64,000 bases of DNA, taken from Aquella oligotrophica (GTDB lineage: Bacteria; Pseudomonadota; Gammaproteobacteria; Burkholderiales; UBA11063). The position numbers were made by a program, and so were the translations under genes. The notes beneath the pieces are model-generated. The model ran no database searches, was not told where the DNA came from, and saw only the letters and a program-made list of their open reading frames with translations. The stretch is taken from the NCBI RefSeq assembly GCF_002892535.1, contig NZ_CP024847.1:2756661-2820660 (forward strand), given 5' to 3'. The stretch's first letter is position 1. Each line of letters begins with the position of its first letter. Positions 43,622-52,673 of the stretch are shown here, piece by piece.

Positions 43622-44272
43622 ATGAAAAAAATCGCTGTAATACTTGCAGGTTGTGGACGGATGGATGGTTCAGAAATACATGAATCGGTATTAACCTTGC
43701 TATCAATTGCCGAATGCAATGCTGAATATAAATGTTTTAGCCTTGATAAAGAGCAAGATCATGTTACTAACCATCTAAACAATGAAACAACTTCAGAATC
43801 AAGGAATATGTTGATAGAATCAGCAAGGATTGCCCGTGGAGATGTAGCAAATTTAGAAACAATAGATATTAATGAATATGATGCACTAATTATACCCGGT
43901 GGAAATGGTACCGCATATAACCTGTTTGATCTGGCAACAAAGGGGCAAAATTATAGCGTAAATCCAGTTGTAGCAAATATCTGCCGCAAGTTTACCGAAA
44001 ATAAAAAACCCGTCGGATTTATTTGTATCGCTCCAGCAATGATACCAGCAATATATTCTTTCCCAGTAAATCTAAGCATAGGAACGGATAAGGATACAGC
44101 AGAATTATTAACTAGCCGTGGTGCTATTCATCATAACTGTAAAGTAGATGAAATTTGTATTGATGAAGCTTACAAGATAATAACTACACCAGCGTACATG
44201 CTAGCAAACAATATACTTGAAGCATATACAGGGATTAATAAGCTTGTAAAAAAAGTGGTAGAATTGAGCTAA
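43622..44272 (+). CDS. elbB: ElbB-type DJ-1/PfpI superfamily protein
   Basis: 216 residues, the length of E. coli ElbB (isoprenoid biosynthesis protein with glyoxalase activity in vitro). It has AVILAGCGRMDGSEIHE, LIIPGGNGTAYNL and GFICIAPAM, whose Cys is at the nucleophile elbow of the DJ-1 fold. The physiological role of this family is poorly known. AAGGA precedes the ATG. It faces the prolyl hydroxylase gene, with an inverted repeat between. Confidence 0.88.
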   Translation: MKKIAVILAGCGRMDGSEIHESVLTLLSIAECNAEYKCFSLDKEQDHVTNHLNNETTSESRNMLIESARIARGDVANLETIDINEYDALIIPGGNGTAYNLFDLATKGQNYSVNPVVANICRKFTENKKPVGFICIAPAMIPAIYSFPVNLSIGTDKDTAELLTSRGAIHHNCKVDEICIDEAYKIITTPAYMLANNILEAYTGINKLVKKVVELS

Positions 44273-44288
44273 GCTACCATCTCAGTTA

Positions 44289-44343
44289 ATTGCGTACATA
44301 AAGCCACTAGTTATTATAATAAGCTGGGTGTAATGTACGCAAT
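44289..44343. repeat. Inverted repeat between convergent genes
   Basis: A perfect 11-bp inverted repeat (ATTGCGTACAT at 44289-44299, complement at 44333-44343) encloses 33 bases with a second self-complementary core TTATTATAATAA. There is no T run. It lies 16 bases after elbB and 12 after the hydroxylase stop. It might be a cruciform-type bidirectional terminator or a protein-binding site. Confidence 0.5.
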
Positions 44344-44355
44344 CTGCTAAATTAA

Positions 44356-45234
44356 TTAGTTATATTTATTCTGCCGCATCCACTTGGTACAAATCCACTT
44401 TTCACCTTTGACAACTGGATTACCAGCATGAAGAGTTAGCTTATCAACTTGACCTTTGCTATTGCAATATTCAAAATAAACTGCCGAACCTTTTTTTGGC
44501 ACTACTGAAACACCGATATCCGGGAAAGTAGTTTCCCCACCCTGCTCTACATCATTAAGATACATAACCAAAGTCGATACGCGCTGCCCACCTGTTGCCA
44601 AATGACGCTGACTACCAGCCACATCGTATGGGAAATAGTCAAAATGCGCTTTATACTCACCACCTGGACGATAATGAAGGATCTGGATACCTTCACCATT
44701 TTCAGCTGGCCAATGCATTACTTCAGCAATCCGACGGTCAAGCATGGCAATAAAATCATCTTCCATAAACTTGAAGAAAGTTCCTTCGCTAGTGCGATCT
44801 TTATGTAAGGATTCTTTGCCTGTAGCATCGTCAACCACTCTAGATTGCTGCATTCTTCCGGATGAACGTTTAACCAATTCATCACACTCTTCTGGCGACA
44901 TCAAATTATCAAAAGTCATGATGGTCGGCTTTTCCATCTTCATGCCGATGTAGACACGCTTATCAGAAGTATCGATATAATTAGTATTTAGCGGCACTCG
45001 CGGTGTTTCATAAGTATAATCTACCCGCTCACCACCCATCATCGCTCCGGCAATATTATTTGATACCGAAGTAACATCCTTGCCTTCCTTGATCATGGTA
45101 ATCGCCTGAATCGCCAGCGACGGCGCATAGCCTTTGCCTACCATGATATTGGTTAGCATATTTATATCACAACCACGGGAAATGTTTTCTTTTATCCAGT
45201 TTAGCCACTCTTGTGGTAAAGCTATTTGTTGCAT
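44356..45234 (-). CDS. Prolyl 4-hydroxylase-like 2-oxoglutarate/Fe(II) oxygenase
   Basis: 292 residues. The catalytic P4Hc domain (about 95-290) has the iron motif HFDYF (HxD), the distal His in TLHAGNPVV and the Lys that binds 2-oxoglutarate in VKGEKWICTKW. EQGGETTFP is also typical. The N-terminal about 60 residues form a helical part seen in other bacterial members. It would hydroxylate prolines of a protein or peptide, or a free amino acid. The target is unknown. It is a lone gene beside the polysaccharide locus, with a weak ribosome site. Confidence 0.88.
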   Translation of the reverse strand: MQQIALPQEWLNWIKENISRGCDINMLTNIMVGKGYAPSLAIQAITMIKEGKDVTSVSNNIAGAMMGGERVDYTYETPRVPLNTNYIDTSDKRVYIGMKMEKPTIMTFDNLMSPEECDELVKRSSGRMQQSRVVDDATGKESLHKDRTSEGTFFKFMEDDFIAMLDRRIAEVMHWPAENGEGIQILHYRPGGEYKAHFDYFPYDVAGSQRHLATGGQRVSTLVMYLNDVEQGGETTFPDIGVSVVPKKGSAVYFEYCNSKGQVDKLTLHAGNPVVKGEKWICTKWMRQNKYN

Positions 45235-45294
45235 AATTCACTATCTCACTTAAAATTTTAACAAGCTATTATAACATTAATTTTATTATTGTTT

Positions 45295-46386
45295 TTATTG
45301 TTTATTTTTCCTTGAGAATAACCACCAAGGAGTTCTAAATTTTATAAGAGCAATATAAGAATATATGTATATAAACACAGACAGAATTAATCCAATCACT
45401 ACAATGTAGAATTGATTATTAAAGAAAATCGCCAATAATGATTGGGGAACAATAAATGGAAGGATTCTAGGCAAAACTCGGCAATTTCTTTTATTTCCAA
45501 GCGAAAGGGGTAAACAACGATGATAAATTAATTGATGAAGATGCATTTGGTCTGGTCTCATTGCATGCACTTTTTTCACTAATCGCCTTCGATAAATGGT
45601 AAATAAAACCTCTATCACGGGATAAGAAACTATCAGTAGTAGTGATAATGGTTTAAACTTATCATGATATTTTTGGCTCAAATAAATACCTAATACTGCA
45701 ATTGAAAATCCAATTAGATAAGCACCACCATCACCTAAAAATAATTTGCCACGCGGGTAATTATATATGAAAAAGCCTAGAATCGCTCCAACCATAGTTA
45801 GAGAAGTATAATAAACCTCTATACAACCTAATTTATAGGCTATTACAGCAATAGTAATTAACCCTATCATTCCACAAAATGAAGAAATACCATGATATCC
45901 ATCAATAAGATTAAATGAATTGGTAACGCCAACTACCAACAAAACCGTAAGCAATAAACAGGTAAAAAAATAGGTTTTTAACTGTGAATCAACTGATGGA
46001 ATCCCTAAGTTATAAATAACTGGCAATACGTTAACAGCAAATATGGCAATAAAAGTCCCCAAGCTCATAAAAGCAACACGCTTGAATGGACCAAAATCTT
46101 TAGTTAAATCTTCGGTGATTCCACCCAAAAATATAAAAAATACTGATACCGCTACACCAGAAATAAATCGACTCCATTCTGATCCCATATTATTTATTAG
46201 TAAAGTTGATAGTAAGAATGCAACAAAGATTGCCATACCACCAACTCTCGGGACTGGAATCTGATGATACTTTTGCACCCCAACCAGATCATGATCATGC
46301 GATAAATGATAATGAACATCATTGGTAAATAAGATTAACTTTACCATTATCAACGAAATGAATAATGAAAATAATAGGGTAAACAT
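45295..46386 (-). CDS. WecA/MraY-family undecaprenyl-phosphate sugar-1-phosphate transferase
   Basis: Starts lipid-linked glycan synthesis by moving a HexNAc-1-phosphate to undecaprenyl phosphate. 363 residues, about 11 membrane helices. It has the cytoplasmic loops NSFNLIDGYHGI (catalytic Asp) and LFLGDGGAYLIGF, and the basic His-rich loop MRPDQMHLHQLI. It resembles WecA/WbpL. Whether it prefers GlcNAc or another amino sugar is open. It is the last gene of a tightly packed minus-strand run (45295-52482) and directly abuts the glycosyltransferase before it. Confidence 0.9.
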   Translation of the reverse strand: MFTLLFSLFISLIMVKLILFTNDVHYHLSHDHDLVGVQKYHQIPVPRVGGMAIFVAFLLSTLLINNMGSEWSRFISGVAVSVFFIFLGGITEDLTKDFGPFKRVAFMSLGTFIAIFAVNVLPVIYNLGIPSVDSQLKTYFFTCLLLTVLLVVGVTNSFNLIDGYHGISSFCGMIGLITIAVIAYKLGCIEVYYTSLTMVGAILGFFIYNYPRGKLFLGDGGAYLIGFSIAVLGIYLSQKYHDKFKPLSLLLIVSYPVIEVLFTIYRRRLVKKVHAMRPDQMHLHQLIYHRCLPLSLGNKRNCRVLPRILPFIVPQSLLAIFFNNQFYIVVIGLILSVFIYIYSYIALIKFRTPWWLFSRKNKQ

Positions 46387-47517
46387 TTAATCTACCAACC
46401 TTCCAAGCAAATTATTTACTACTTGCACATATTTATCAATGACTATTTGCTGATCAAACTCCCTTTCCATTTTGGCTCGACCATTTTTACCCATTTCAAG
46501 CTTCTTGTCGAAAGGTAATTCAATAAATTTAGACATGGCGATAACAAGAGTTTCTACATCAGCTACTTTTGCCATATATCCAGTGATTCCATCTTCAACT
46601 ACGTCTTTACACCCTACACTATCAACAGTAATAATTGGTTTTCCTATACTTGAAGCCTCAAGCAGACTACGTGGCATCCCTTCACGATATGAAGGAAGTA
46701 TAACACAATCAATATCTTTCATTACATCAAAAACATTATCAACCATTCCTTTATATTCAATAAGCCCCTCTTTTTGCCACCCTTGAATAATCTCAGGAGA
46801 AATGGCTGCTGGATTAGATGGAAAATAATTACCAATGAAGATTAATTTCGTAAATGGGTATTTTTGTCTAACTATTCTAAAAGCAGAAATTAACTCCCGA
46901 ATACCCTTATCCCACAATAATCGCCCAGAATACATAAACTGTATATTCCCAGAAGAGTGTATCCCGACATATGGAAATTTCTTAAGATTTACCCCTGAAC
47001 CGGGTAATAGCCCAACCTTATTTTTATTCGATAAAATCCTATGTTTAATTAAGGCTTCCAAATCATCATGATTCTGACAAAAGATGAAATCAGTAAATTT
47101 GAAACAAAACCGATATAATTTTAATGCAACTTTACTTACAAAAGAATCTCGAATAAAAACGTAACCTAAGCCAGTAACATTAGCTACAATAGGTAACCCC
47201 AGAAATTTTGCAGCTAATGAGCCATATAAGTTTGGCTTTATTGTAAAGCTACAAATCAATTCTGGCTTTACAGAATAAAATAATTTGAGGTAACGTAAAA
47301 ATAAAACACAATCTTTTAATGGATTAATGCTTTTACTATCCACATTAAAATTGAGAATTTTAATGTCCTCATGCTTTAGTTTATCCACAAACAAACTATC
47401 CATTGGAATAGCAACAATTACCTCATAGCCAAGCTGAAGAAAATACTTCATCAAATGAAGTTGCCCATAGACATGATGGGCAGTATTATCTATAAAAATT
47501 ATTTTTTTCACAAACAA
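46387..47517 (-). CDS. GT4-family glycosyltransferase (CapM/PglA-like)
   Basis: 376 residues, GT-B fold. The C-terminal half has MYSGRLLWDKGIREL and the nucleotide-sugar motif EGMPRSLLEASSIGKP with the paired Glu residues. The N-terminal half ends with ANVTGLGYVF, which is often seen in transferases that act on lipid-linked HexNAc. It probably adds the second sugar onto the WecA product. It abuts both neighbours without a gap. Confidence 0.88.
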   Translation of the reverse strand: MFVKKIIFIDNTAHHVYGQLHLMKYFLQLGYEVIVAIPMDSLFVDKLKHEDIKILNFNVDSKSINPLKDCVLFLRYLKLFYSVKPELICSFTIKPNLYGSLAAKFLGLPIVANVTGLGYVFIRDSFVSKVALKLYRFCFKFTDFIFCQNHDDLEALIKHRILSNKNKVGLLPGSGVNLKKFPYVGIHSSGNIQFMYSGRLLWDKGIRELISAFRIVRQKYPFTKLIFIGNYFPSNPAAISPEIIQGWQKEGLIEYKGMVDNVFDVMKDIDCVILPSYREGMPRSLLEASSIGKPIITVDSVGCKDVVEDGITGYMAKVADVETLVIAMSKFIELPFDKKLEMGKNGRAKMEREFDQQIVIDKYVQVVNNLLGRLVD

Positions 47518-48507
47518 TTATTTTAAAAACTCTTGATACCATTTAACTGCAAGGTTAAGTCCATCTGTCAATTTATACTGCGGATCATAACCAAGCCCAC
47601 CCCTAGCGGCAGAAATATCTGCTAAAGAATGACGAACATCGCCAGAACGAAAATCACGGTAAATTGGTTGCAAAGTGGAGTTAGGCGCAATAATCGATTT
47701 TAGATAATTAAAAAGCTGATTTAATGTAGTTCGGTCACCATAGGCTACATTATAAACTCGATTTAGCGCAAGATTATTTTCGGTAATTCCGGCAAGAATA
47801 TTTGCCTGTACTACATTATCAATATAGCAAAAATCGCGGCTAGTTTCGCCATCACCGTTGATAAAAGGTGCATCATTCTGCATTATTGCCTTAAACCACA
47901 AAGGTATAACTGCAGCATATGCACCATCAGGATCTTGCCTACGTCCAAATACATTAAAGTAACGCAAACCGATAGTTTCGATTCCATAGGTTTTTGCAAA
48001 TACCTGAGCGTATAATTCGCAGCAATATTTGGTTACTGCATACGGAGATAATTGATTCCCTATTTTATCTTCCTGCTTTGGCAAATCTGGATGGTCACCG
48101 TAAACTGAGCTACTTGATGCGTAAACAAAGCGCTTTACTTTATTATCTACTGCCGCTTTTAACATATTAACTATTGCAGTGGTATTATTAGCATGTGACC
48201 GTACCGGGTCGGCTATTGAGCGAGGAACACTGCCTAAGGCCGCTTGGTGAAGAACCACATCAATACCATCACATGCTTTATTACAAATGTCAAAATTACA
48301 TAAATCGCCTTCAACAAAAGTAAAATTCTGCCATTTTGTATCACCAACTAGATCTTTTACCTCATCTAGGTTACGCTGAAATCCAGTAGAAAAATTATCC
48401 ACACCAACAATCTGTTGGTTATTCTGTAATAGATATTCAAGCAAGTTTGAGCCAATAAACCCAGCAACGCCAGTAATAAGCCATTTTTTCTTTACATCTA
48501 GCTTCAT
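47518..48507 (-). CDS. wbpP: UDP-N-acetylglucosamine 4-epimerase (WbpP/TviC-like)
   Basis: Interconverts UDP-GlcNAc and UDP-GalNAc (and perhaps their uronic acids). 329 residues, an extended SDR. It has [15 protein letters not shown] (NAD site), [29 protein letters not shown] and [11 protein letters not shown] with the catalytic Tyr and Lys. The text runs very close to WbpP of Pseudomonas. It shares one base with the asparagine synthase stop (TAATG). Confidence 0.88.
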   Translation of the reverse strand: MKLDVKKKWLITGVAGFIGSNLLEYLLQNNQQIVGVDNFSTGFQRNLDEVKDLVGDTKWQNFTFVEGDLCNFDICNKACDGIDVVLHQAALGSVPRSIADPVRSHANNTTAIVNMLKAAVDNKVKRFVYASSSSVYGDHPDLPKQEDKIGNQLSPYAVTKYCCELYAQVFAKTYGIETIGLRYFNVFGRRQDPDGAYAAVIPLWFKAIMQNDAPFINGDGETSRDFCYIDNVVQANILAGITENNLALNRVYNVAYGDRTTLNQLFNYLKSIIAPNSTLQPIYRDFRSGDVRHSLADISAARGGLGYDPQYKLTDGLNLAVKWYQEFLK

Positions 48508-50432
48508 TATACAACCTTATAGTATTCGTTCCATTGCTGAAACATTAAAATATCCCACAAATAGTATCCATTATTTGCTTTTCCGGCTAAATGATCTGTT
48601 AACTTTTGATTGATAACCTGACCATTAAATATTCCCTGAGAGTTAATTTTTGCAGGATTGAGTAAATCACCAGCCCAGTCTTTTAGTTCGCTTCTTAACC
48701 ATTGATTTATCGGAATACCAAACCCTTTTTTGGGGCGCTCGATAAGCTCTTTTGGAACATGTCGATAAAGTATATCACGAAGGATACATTTACTTACACC
48801 ATTATTTATTTTATATTTTTCTGGCAACGTAAATGCAAACTCAACTATTTTATGATTTAAAAGCGGTGCTCGGGTCTCCAAGCTAACTGACATAGCTGCC
48901 CGATCAACTTTGGTCATAATATCATCAGGTAAATATCCTACAGCATCAAGGTACTGCATCTTTAATAGATTATCACGAATATCATTATCTTTTAGCCACA
49001 GGCTATTAGCTGAAATATTGGTTTTCATAACAATTGATGGGTCAAGCCAATGAGCAAGGATAACTAAATATAAATCATCAAAAGTTTTTGCCTTAAACGC
49101 TCCGGATAATTTATAAAGCTTATCAGATAAATTACTTACCGGAAACTTTATAAGTTTTTCGATCTTTCCAACCAGTTGTGGGCTGAGTAAGTTCAGTAAT
49201 TGTGCAGTTTTAGGGCGCAAAAAACTAGGAATCCGGCTTACTTTATTAAATAATTTCTGAGCCAATAGATATCTATTATATCCACCGAATAATTCATCGC
49301 CACCATCACCAGAAAGTGCGACAGTTACTTTTGATTTTGCTAACTTGGAAACTAGTATAGTTGGAATTTGTGAAGAGTCGGCAAATGGTTCGTCATAGAT
49401 AAACGGAATATCCAGAATAATATTCAATGCATCCTGATCTGTAACGTATAATTCATTATGGCTAGTTCCCAGATGACGTGCTACCTCTTTAGCATAATGA
49501 GCTTCATTATAATCAGGATGATCAAACCCAATACTAAAGGTTTCGATAGGCTTCGAAGCCTGCTTTTGCATTAATGCACTTATTAGCGAAGAATCCACTC
49601 CCCCAGACAAGAAACAACCAACCGGAACATCCGCCATCATCTGCTGATCTATTACAGATAATAGCAGCGACTCGAGTTTATCACTAGAGGTAGCAAAACT
49701 TTCATTATATGGAATAGATAAAAATGATAATAACTGCCAATATTGTTTTGACTTAGGCAGAGTATGGCTTTGATATTGGGAATACTCCAGTTTAATCATG
49801 CGACCTGGTTCTAGTTTATAAATTCCATTATAAATGGAAAGTGGTGCAGGAATGCAATTATGTAGTAATAATTGTGCTATTGAATCATGGTTAATAGTTG
49901 CAACAAATTTTGGATGAGCCCGGATAGCTTTTAATTCAGAAGCAAAAATAAACGTATCTTCGATATAGCCATAATATAGTGGCTTTTCCCCTATCCGATC
50001 ACGGATTAGGCATAATGCTTTTTCCTCTTTATCCCACACCGCAATCGCAAACATTCCTTCAAATTTTGCAAGTGCAGCTTCTATACCTAGTCTATCGAAA
50101 TAAGCAAGTATTATTTCTGTATCAGAGTGTCCACGCCAAATATGACTACCAAATTGTTGCTCATATTCTTTTCTTAGATTGTTATGATTATATATTTCAC
50201 CATTGAAAGTAATGATATACCGCCCGGAATCAGACAACATTGGCTGTTTGCCAGCATCCGATAAATCAAGAATAGATAGCCTCTGATGGATTAAATTTAC
50301 ACCAAAATTATTATCTATCCAATGACCATATGCATCTGGTCCACGATGCCAAATTGACGATCCCATTTTTGTCGCGATAGACTGAAATTCATAATTGGGA
50401 TTTTTATCGATGAAACCTGCTATACCACACAT
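48507..50432 (-). CDS. asnB: Asparagine synthase-type amidotransferase (AsnB/WbpS-like), first copy
   Basis: 641 residues. An N-terminal glutaminase has Cys2 (MCGIAGF) and [15 protein letters not shown]. The C-terminal ATP-pyrophosphatase domain has SGGVDSS and [12 protein letters not shown]. Such enzymes in O-antigen loci amidate sugar uronic acids instead of making asparagine, which fits the UDP-uronate genes here. It is coupled to both neighbours by TAATG junctions. A second related gene lies at 52674-54581 on the other strand. Confidence 0.92.
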   Translation of the reverse strand: MCGIAGFIDKNPNYEFQSIATKMGSSIWHRGPDAYGHWIDNNFGVNLIHQRLSILDLSDAGKQPMLSDSGRYIITFNGEIYNHNNLRKEYEQQFGSHIWRGHSDTEIILAYFDRLGIEAALAKFEGMFAIAVWDKEEKALCLIRDRIGEKPLYYGYIEDTFIFASELKAIRAHPKFVATINHDSIAQLLLHNCIPAPLSIYNGIYKLEPGRMIKLEYSQYQSHTLPKSKQYWQLLSFLSIPYNESFATSSDKLESLLLSVIDQQMMADVPVGCFLSGGVDSSLISALMQKQASKPIETFSIGFDHPDYNEAHYAKEVARHLGTSHNELYVTDQDALNIILDIPFIYDEPFADSSQIPTILVSKLAKSKVTVALSGDGGDELFGGYNRYLLAQKLFNKVSRIPSFLRPKTAQLLNLLSPQLVGKIEKLIKFPVSNLSDKLYKLSGAFKAKTFDDLYLVILAHWLDPSIVMKTNISANSLWLKDNDIRDNLLKMQYLDAVGYLPDDIMTKVDRAAMSVSLETRAPLLNHKIVEFAFTLPEKYKINNGVSKCILRDILYRHVPKELIERPKKGFGIPINQWLRSELKDWAGDLLNPAKINSQGIFNGQVINQKLTDHLAGKANNGYYLWDILMFQQWNEYYKVV

Positions 50433-51337
50433 TAATTATCTACTCTCTTGCCAATTGCATGCCAATATGGCATATTATTGGATACCGTTATATCTCTCAA
50501 ACCAACTTGTTCCATCATCTCAACTACTTGTTGTTTGGTAAAGCGTTGTTCTAATGGTGTACCAAACCTATCTAATGCATCATTACGAATGACTTTTAGA
50601 GAAGTTCCAACATAAAAGGATAAGGGAATTTTTTCCCACAATTTACTATTTTTAAAAATCCTTTTGAATAAATAAGATATCCCAACTAGCGGTAAATAAA
50701 TCAAGAACGCTATAACTTCACAAGCTAATTTTTTCATAAAGCTAGGCAACTTTGATATAAAAAACCTCATAGCATTGGTTAATTTAAATATTACCCTAAA
50801 TAATTGCCCACGGTTATCAAGTGCATAGTATAGGTAAACATAGACAAAACCACCTTGCTTTGCTTTGGTTGTAATATCAGCTAGTGCTTGCTGCGTATCT
50901 GGAATATGATGCAATACTCCTACACTCATTACAAGATCAAATGTTCCACTCTCAAACGGTAAATCATCGGCACTTGCTTGGCTCACTCTAACATTATTAG
51001 TCTCCGATAAAAGCTTTGCTGCAGCAAAAACTGCATTGCTAGGATCAACCGCGTCAATCCACTTAACTTTATCAGACAAATATTTTGACCAACGACCAGT
51101 ACCACAACCAACATCCAGTACCAACGAGTCTTTATTTATTTCAGGAGGTAAGATATCAAAATATTGTTGACCAATATCACTAATCTCTTTTTCTGTAAAG
51201 CTATTAAATTTATTCCATTCTTCACCAAATGAATAAACTGTTTTTTCATCAATATTAAATTTCTGAATATTGAAGCATGAAATTGACTTACCAAATTCCT
51301 TTAATATTCGTACTGGTTGTTTTGTAAATTTAATCAT
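50432..51337 (-). CDS. Class I SAM-dependent methyltransferase
   Basis: 301 residues. The Rossmann-like domain shows VLDVGCGTGRWSKYL (SAM motif I), DLVMSVGVLHHIPD (motif II-III) and the following strands. Hydrophobic stretches near 180-215 may touch the membrane. The target is probably a sugar of the polymer or lipid carrier. It is two bases after the GT4 gene. Confidence 0.82.
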   Translation of the reverse strand: MIKFTKQPVRILKEFGKSISCFNIQKFNIDEKTVYSFGEEWNKFNSFTEKEISDIGQQYFDILPPEINKDSLVLDVGCGTGRWSKYLSDKVKWIDAVDPSNAVFAAAKLLSETNNVRVSQASADDLPFESGTFDLVMSVGVLHHIPDTQQALADITTKAKQGGFVYVYLYYALDNRGQLFRVIFKLTNAMRFFISKLPSFMKKLACEVIAFLIYLPLVGISYLFKRIFKNSKLWEKIPLSFYVGTSLKVIRNDALDRFGTPLEQRFTKQQVVEMMEQVGLRDITVSNNMPYWHAIGKRVDN

Positions 51338-51339
51338 TA

Positions 51340-52482
51340 CTATTTCTCAAAAATAAGATTTTTATCAATAATTTGTTGATATAGATTCTCATATTTTATT
51401 ACCATTGTGGTAAGGCTAAAATTATCCGCCACCCTGTTTCTGGCACATAAACCTTTTTGATATAGCTCAATTTTATTTTGGTTTAACATATTTAAAATAG
51501 CAGCAGATAATTCGGTTACAGAGTCAATAGGCACAATAATTCCAATATCTCCGACTATATGCGCAGAATCCCCGGCATTAGTTACAATGCAAGGAATCTG
51601 GCTTGCCATCGCCTCTGCAATCACATTAGGAAACCCTTCTACACGACTACTTGAGACTAAGATATCAAACATTGGATATAAATGCTCTACATCTGGAATG
51701 TGCCCTAACAATAAAATATTATCTTCTAAAGCATACTCTTTAATCCATTCCATTAATTTGGCATTGTTGGAATCAATACCTCTACCAACTATCACTAATT
51801 TAAATGATGAAATATATTTTTTTACCTCTGCAAATGCGTGTAAAAGTAGCTCGTGATTCTTGGTATAATCAAACCGACCAATATTGCCAATTACAATATC
51901 CTTCTCAGAAATGTTATATTTTTTGCGTTTTTCTCTACGGGTTAATTCACAGTATTTGAACTTATCTAAATCATAACCATTATTTATAACAACTTCTTGT
52001 TTATTTTTATATCCGATCCTACCGTGCTCTTTTCTTGCCGACTCCGCGCAATAAATTATTGCTGTGGGTAGGCTAGATAATACGCTACAAAGCCTTCGGA
52101 TAAATTTAGTCTTATAAAAACCTTTATTGTTTGGTAATACTGAAGCCCGGATATTCCAGATAATATTCTTAATTCCTGCTAGCTTACCGATTATTAAGCC
52201 TAGAAAGTCTGCATGATAAAGCCAAGTTTGGATAATATCTGGTGAGATTAGTTTAATTAATTTATATGACTTATATATTCCCAATATTGGATTTTTATTT
52301 AAATATAAACAATGAACTTCTATACCCCTACCTTTTAGAGGTTCGCCATACTCGCCCATATCAGTTAGGGATATCACAATATGCTGAAAACAGTTTGCTT
52401 GAGAATGAGTAATTAAATTATAAAGTACTCGCTCTGCCCCGCCGCCGCCTAGCCCAGTAATAATATCTAAAACAATAGGCAT
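51340..52482 (-). CDS. GT4-family glycosyltransferase
   Basis: 380 residues, GT-B fold. The N-terminal GLGGGGAERVLYNL is typical of GT4 enzymes of polysaccharide loci. The C-terminal half has IGNIGRFDYTKNH and SSSRVEGFPNVIAEAM with the two Glu of the donor site. First gene of the minus-strand run that ends with the WecA-like gene. Donor and acceptor are unknown. Confidence 0.88.
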   Translation of the reverse strand: MPIVLDIITGLGGGGAERVLYNLITHSQANCFQHIVISLTDMGEYGEPLKGRGIEVHCLYLNKNPILGIYKSYKLIKLISPDIIQTWLYHADFLGLIIGKLAGIKNIIWNIRASVLPNNKGFYKTKFIRRLCSVLSSLPTAIIYCAESARKEHGRIGYKNKQEVVINNGYDLDKFKYCELTRREKRKKYNISEKDIVIGNIGRFDYTKNHELLLHAFAEVKKYISSFKLVIVGRGIDSNNAKLMEWIKEYALEDNILLLGHIPDVEHLYPMFDILVSSSRVEGFPNVIAEAMASQIPCIVTNAGDSAHIVGDIGIIVPIDSVTELSAAILNMLNQNKIELYQKGLCARNRVADNFSLTTMVIKYENLYQQIIDKNLIFEK

Positions 52483-52633
52483 AAAGTTACCTCATAACTT
52501 GACTATACTCAATTATACCACTATCCTCTAAGAGAAGATCTCCAAGCTATTATAATAGCTTTTATTATCTTTGCAATTCGTTAAAACCCTATTAGTTAAA
52601 CTCAAGTAAAGTATTCTTTTAACCTATGTAACC

Positions 52634-52642
52634 TGATATAAT
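52634..52642 (+). promoter_or_regulatory. Candidate extended -10 promoter of the second asnB
   Basis: TGATATAAT (52634-52642) is a perfect TATAAT with the extended TGn. The -35 at the usual distance is poor. It would start transcription about 25 bases before the ATG at 52674. The 191-base gap is shared with the divergent glycosyltransferase. Confidence 0.45.
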
Positions 52643-52673
52643 AATTCTTCTTAATAATAGAAATATAGTTAAT

